Below are positions 62,534-64,000 of a stretch of DNA of 64,000 nucleotides, in pieces. The notes beneath the pieces were generated by a model that had not been told where the DNA came from, did not search any database, and was given only the letters and a program-made list of their open reading frames with translations. The stretch is from DMER64 sp049652385 (GTDB lineage: Bacteria > Bacteroidota > Bacteroidia > Bacteroidales > UBA932): NCBI GenBank assembly GCA_049652385.1, contig JBASDX010000006.1, forward strand, positions 1 through 64,000, written 5' to 3'. Numbering within the stretch: the stretch's first letter is position 1; each line of letters opens with the position of its first letter. The translations under genes and the position numbers were made by a program.

Positions 62534-63898
62534 TTATCTTAGTTCTTCCAGGAGCGGCCAGGTGTAAGGCAGGGTTTTCAAGCGGTTTATGGTTTCTGCG
62601 TCTATGTTGTCTTTGGAGAAGGGTACTACTACCACGTCCTGGATAAATAAACCCGGAGTGCGGCCGTATTTGTATTCGTAGGTAAAGCGACCCAGAGAAT
62701 CCAGACGTGCTTCAGGGACCGAATCAGCCACGGGTACCGAGATGTAGAAAGCGGCCGTGGAGGGTGTTGTTTGGGTGGTCAGCAGGTTGTCGTCCGTTAG
62801 TTGTGCGTACAGCTGCCGGGCCGTTTCCAGGGCCGGGTCGATGAGCGTGACGTGCGGGGCTATCAGGTCCCGGTAAGGGTGGTGTCCCTCTGCGTCTGTG
62901 TAGTCGCGAAGTCGTTGGAGGGTTTCTTCCAGCACGTCTTTTTCATACGGATAATGCGTGCAGCCCAGCACCAGGTAGCGCAGCGGCAGCGGGTTGTCGC
63001 TGCGGCGCAGCGTTTCTACCAGGCTGACCAGATGGTAACGGGCGTAATTGGAGGCGTGGTTCAACTGCAGGGCGGTGGGTGCTTCCGGAGTGCCTTCCCA
63101 CAACATGCGGTTGTGGGAAAAATCGAAGTCATAGACGGGCAGCAATTGAGCCTCGATGGGAAACTCGGCATGGTCCAGGGAGGGGCCTCGGTATCCTTCA
63201 CGTACCGATGGTGCGGCAGGACTGGTGAAATCTTGTTCGCCGTCCACGGCCTCGGCAAAACCGTAAGAACCACGGTTGATTATTTGCAGGCGGCCCGTGT
63301 AGCCGCGTTCCCGGGCCAGGGCGTAAAAGGTGTTTTCATAACCGCCCGAGGCGATGGTTCCCGTAGTGGCCATAACGCCTATGGCTACGTCTTCTTCCGG
63401 GCCGATGTTATCCAGCGTGGCGTTGACCCCGGCGTGGATGACGCCGATAGCTTTCACACCGGATTGGCTTTTGTCCAGGTAATCGTTGATGTCTTCCAGC
63501 CCGTATGCCGTGGCGGTATTGCAGGCCACTACAATGGACTTGACTTTCTGCCCTGCCAGAAACAGGACGTCTTTGATGATCAGCTCCCGAAGGAAATCCG
63601 TCTTATTTTCTGCGGCGTACTGGCCGTAAGGCATGTTGGCCTGATCGCCCAGGTAGATGTAATCTTCACCGGGAAGCAGTTCGCTGGCCAGGATGGCTTC
63701 CAACACGGTCAAACCGCCCGTGCCGGAATCGAATACGCCTATGGGCAGGTGGTTTCTGACAGATGGATACGCATCAAAATCTGTGTAAAAAGCCGAGGCG
63801 GTGTCGTAGAGGGCAGCTTGAACAATGGGCAGCTGTTGCGGTTGCCTGTGGCAACCGGCAAGCACAAAGAGGCTTGCCAATAGAAAAAATCTTTTCAT
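62534..63898 (-). CDS. Lipoprotein glutamate-racemase-like protein
   Basis: 454 aa. Clear lipoprotein signal (LLASLFVLAGCHRQ), then a MurI-like core: IGVFDSGTGGLTVLE, YLGDQANMPYG, VVACNTATAYG with the first catalytic Cys and LGCTHYPYEKD with the second. It is much longer than cytosolic MurI (about 270), with inserts around 180-290 and a C-terminal extension. Export of a racemase is unusual, because glutamate racemisation is normally cytoplasmic for wall synthesis. It may act on D/L amino acids or peptides in the periplasm. Confidence 0.85.
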   Translation of the reverse strand: MKRFFLLASLFVLAGCHRQPQQLPIVQAALYDTASAFYTDFDAYPSVRNHLPIGVFDSGTGGLTVLEAILASELLPGEDYIYLGDQANMPYGQYAAENKTDFLRELIIKDVLFLAGQKVKSIVVACNTATAYGLEDINDYLDKSQSGVKAIGVIHAGVNATLDNIGPEEDVAIGVMATTGTIASGGYENTFYALARERGYTGRLQIINRGSYGFAEAVDGEQDFTSPAAPSVREGYRGPSLDHAEFPIEAQLLPVYDFDFSHNRMLWEGTPEAPTALQLNHASNYARYHLVSLVETLRRSDNPLPLRYLVLGCTHYPYEKDVLEETLQRLRDYTDAEGHHPYRDLIAPHVTLIDPALETARQLYAQLTDDNLLTTQTTPSTAAFYISVPVADSVPEARLDSLGRFTYEYKYGRTPGLFIQDVVVVPFSKDNIDAETINRLKTLPYTWPLLEELR

Positions 63899-63910
63899 AA
63901 GCGGCTTGTA

Positions 63911-64000
63911 CTAAGTGTTCAGTTTATAGTAATGCGGCTTGCGGTCTACGTAATAAATCCCGTAGCGGAATCCGCAATGGGTAAGCATGTCTTTGTAATA
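63911..64000 (-). CDS. C-terminal end of an unidentified protein (partial)
   Basis: The minus-strand frame open to the window edge ends with YYKLNT and a TAG at 63913-63911; 29 residues are visible, rich in Tyr (GIYYVDRKPHYYKL). The stop lies 12 bases before the lipoprotein racemase start, so the two may be in one operon. Too little is visible to name it. Confidence 0.5.
   Translation of the reverse strand, partial: YYKDMLTHCGFRYGIYYVDRKPHYYKLNT

Noticed and set aside
1..64000. tRNA and rRNA genes
   Set aside because: I looked in the intergenic gaps and saw no cloverleaf or rRNA-like sequence; not an exhaustive computed search.

Overview
The window looks like a chromosomal segment of a Bacteroidales gut-type anaerobe. 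Evidence: a SusC/SusD pair, DUF5689 and DUF4465 surface proteins, a BtuG-like beta-propeller next to a BtuB receptor, abundant lipoproteins, and promoter boxes matching the Bacteroidetes -7 consensus TAnnTTTG only a few bases from start codons. Most housekeeping genes are GC-rich. Three stretches are visibly AT-rich and look imported: about 1-14250, 16240-17870 and 18750-32510.

Layout. (1) 1-14213: the end of an IS256-type element, then a minus-strand multi-gene block that resembles an anti-phage defence island. In transcription order it holds a large membrane-anchored protein, a 1603-aa DEAH helicase with a DUF1998-type C-terminus, a HEPN-like protein, an unrecognised 281-aa protein, an unrecognised 523-aa protein and a two-HKD phospholipase-D-like protein. 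It sits directly behind the 3' end of a HIT gene, and a second diverged copy of that HIT 3' end lies inside the block at about 4406-4450. (2) 14252-18621: HIT and HNH proteins, a MITE-like repeat, an AbiEi/AbiEii type IV toxin-antitoxin pair with a palindromic operator, and an ICMT-like methyltransferase. (3) 18755-32514: an AT-rich scavenging locus with P1 peptidase, Asp/Glu racemase, dicarboxylate/amino-acid symporter, SusC/SusD, a DUF5689 lipoprotein, a serine hydrolase, a membrane-bound transcription regulator and a DcuC-type carrier. It suggests import and breakdown of acidic or D-amino-acid-containing peptides. (4) 32526-38955: a secreted protein, a two-gene NRPS-like cluster (acyl-AMP ligase/carrier/reductase plus condensation-type acyltransferase) and another exported protein. 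(5) 39313-47225: a gate-domain membrane protein and an esterase, divergent from a cobalamin-riboswitch-controlled B12 uptake operon. (6) 47219-55696: a GNAT protein, a prolyl-tRNA deacylase, a long noncoding stretch with a 128-bp-period hairpin array, and a galK/ROK kinase/sugar transporter/ettA/msrA string. (7) 55851-62033: a methionine/threonine operon metY-metX-thrA-asd, followed by a second 128-bp-period hairpin array and an exported lipoprotein glutamate racemase.

Most worth following up: the defence block and its duplicated HIT-end boundary; the two hairpin arrays, which share period, hairpin length and compensatory stem changes while their sequence differs; the NRPS-like cluster; the lipoprotein racemase; and repeat-built low-complexity inserts in four unrelated proteins. 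All family calls are from reading sequence and recalled motifs; no database search was run.
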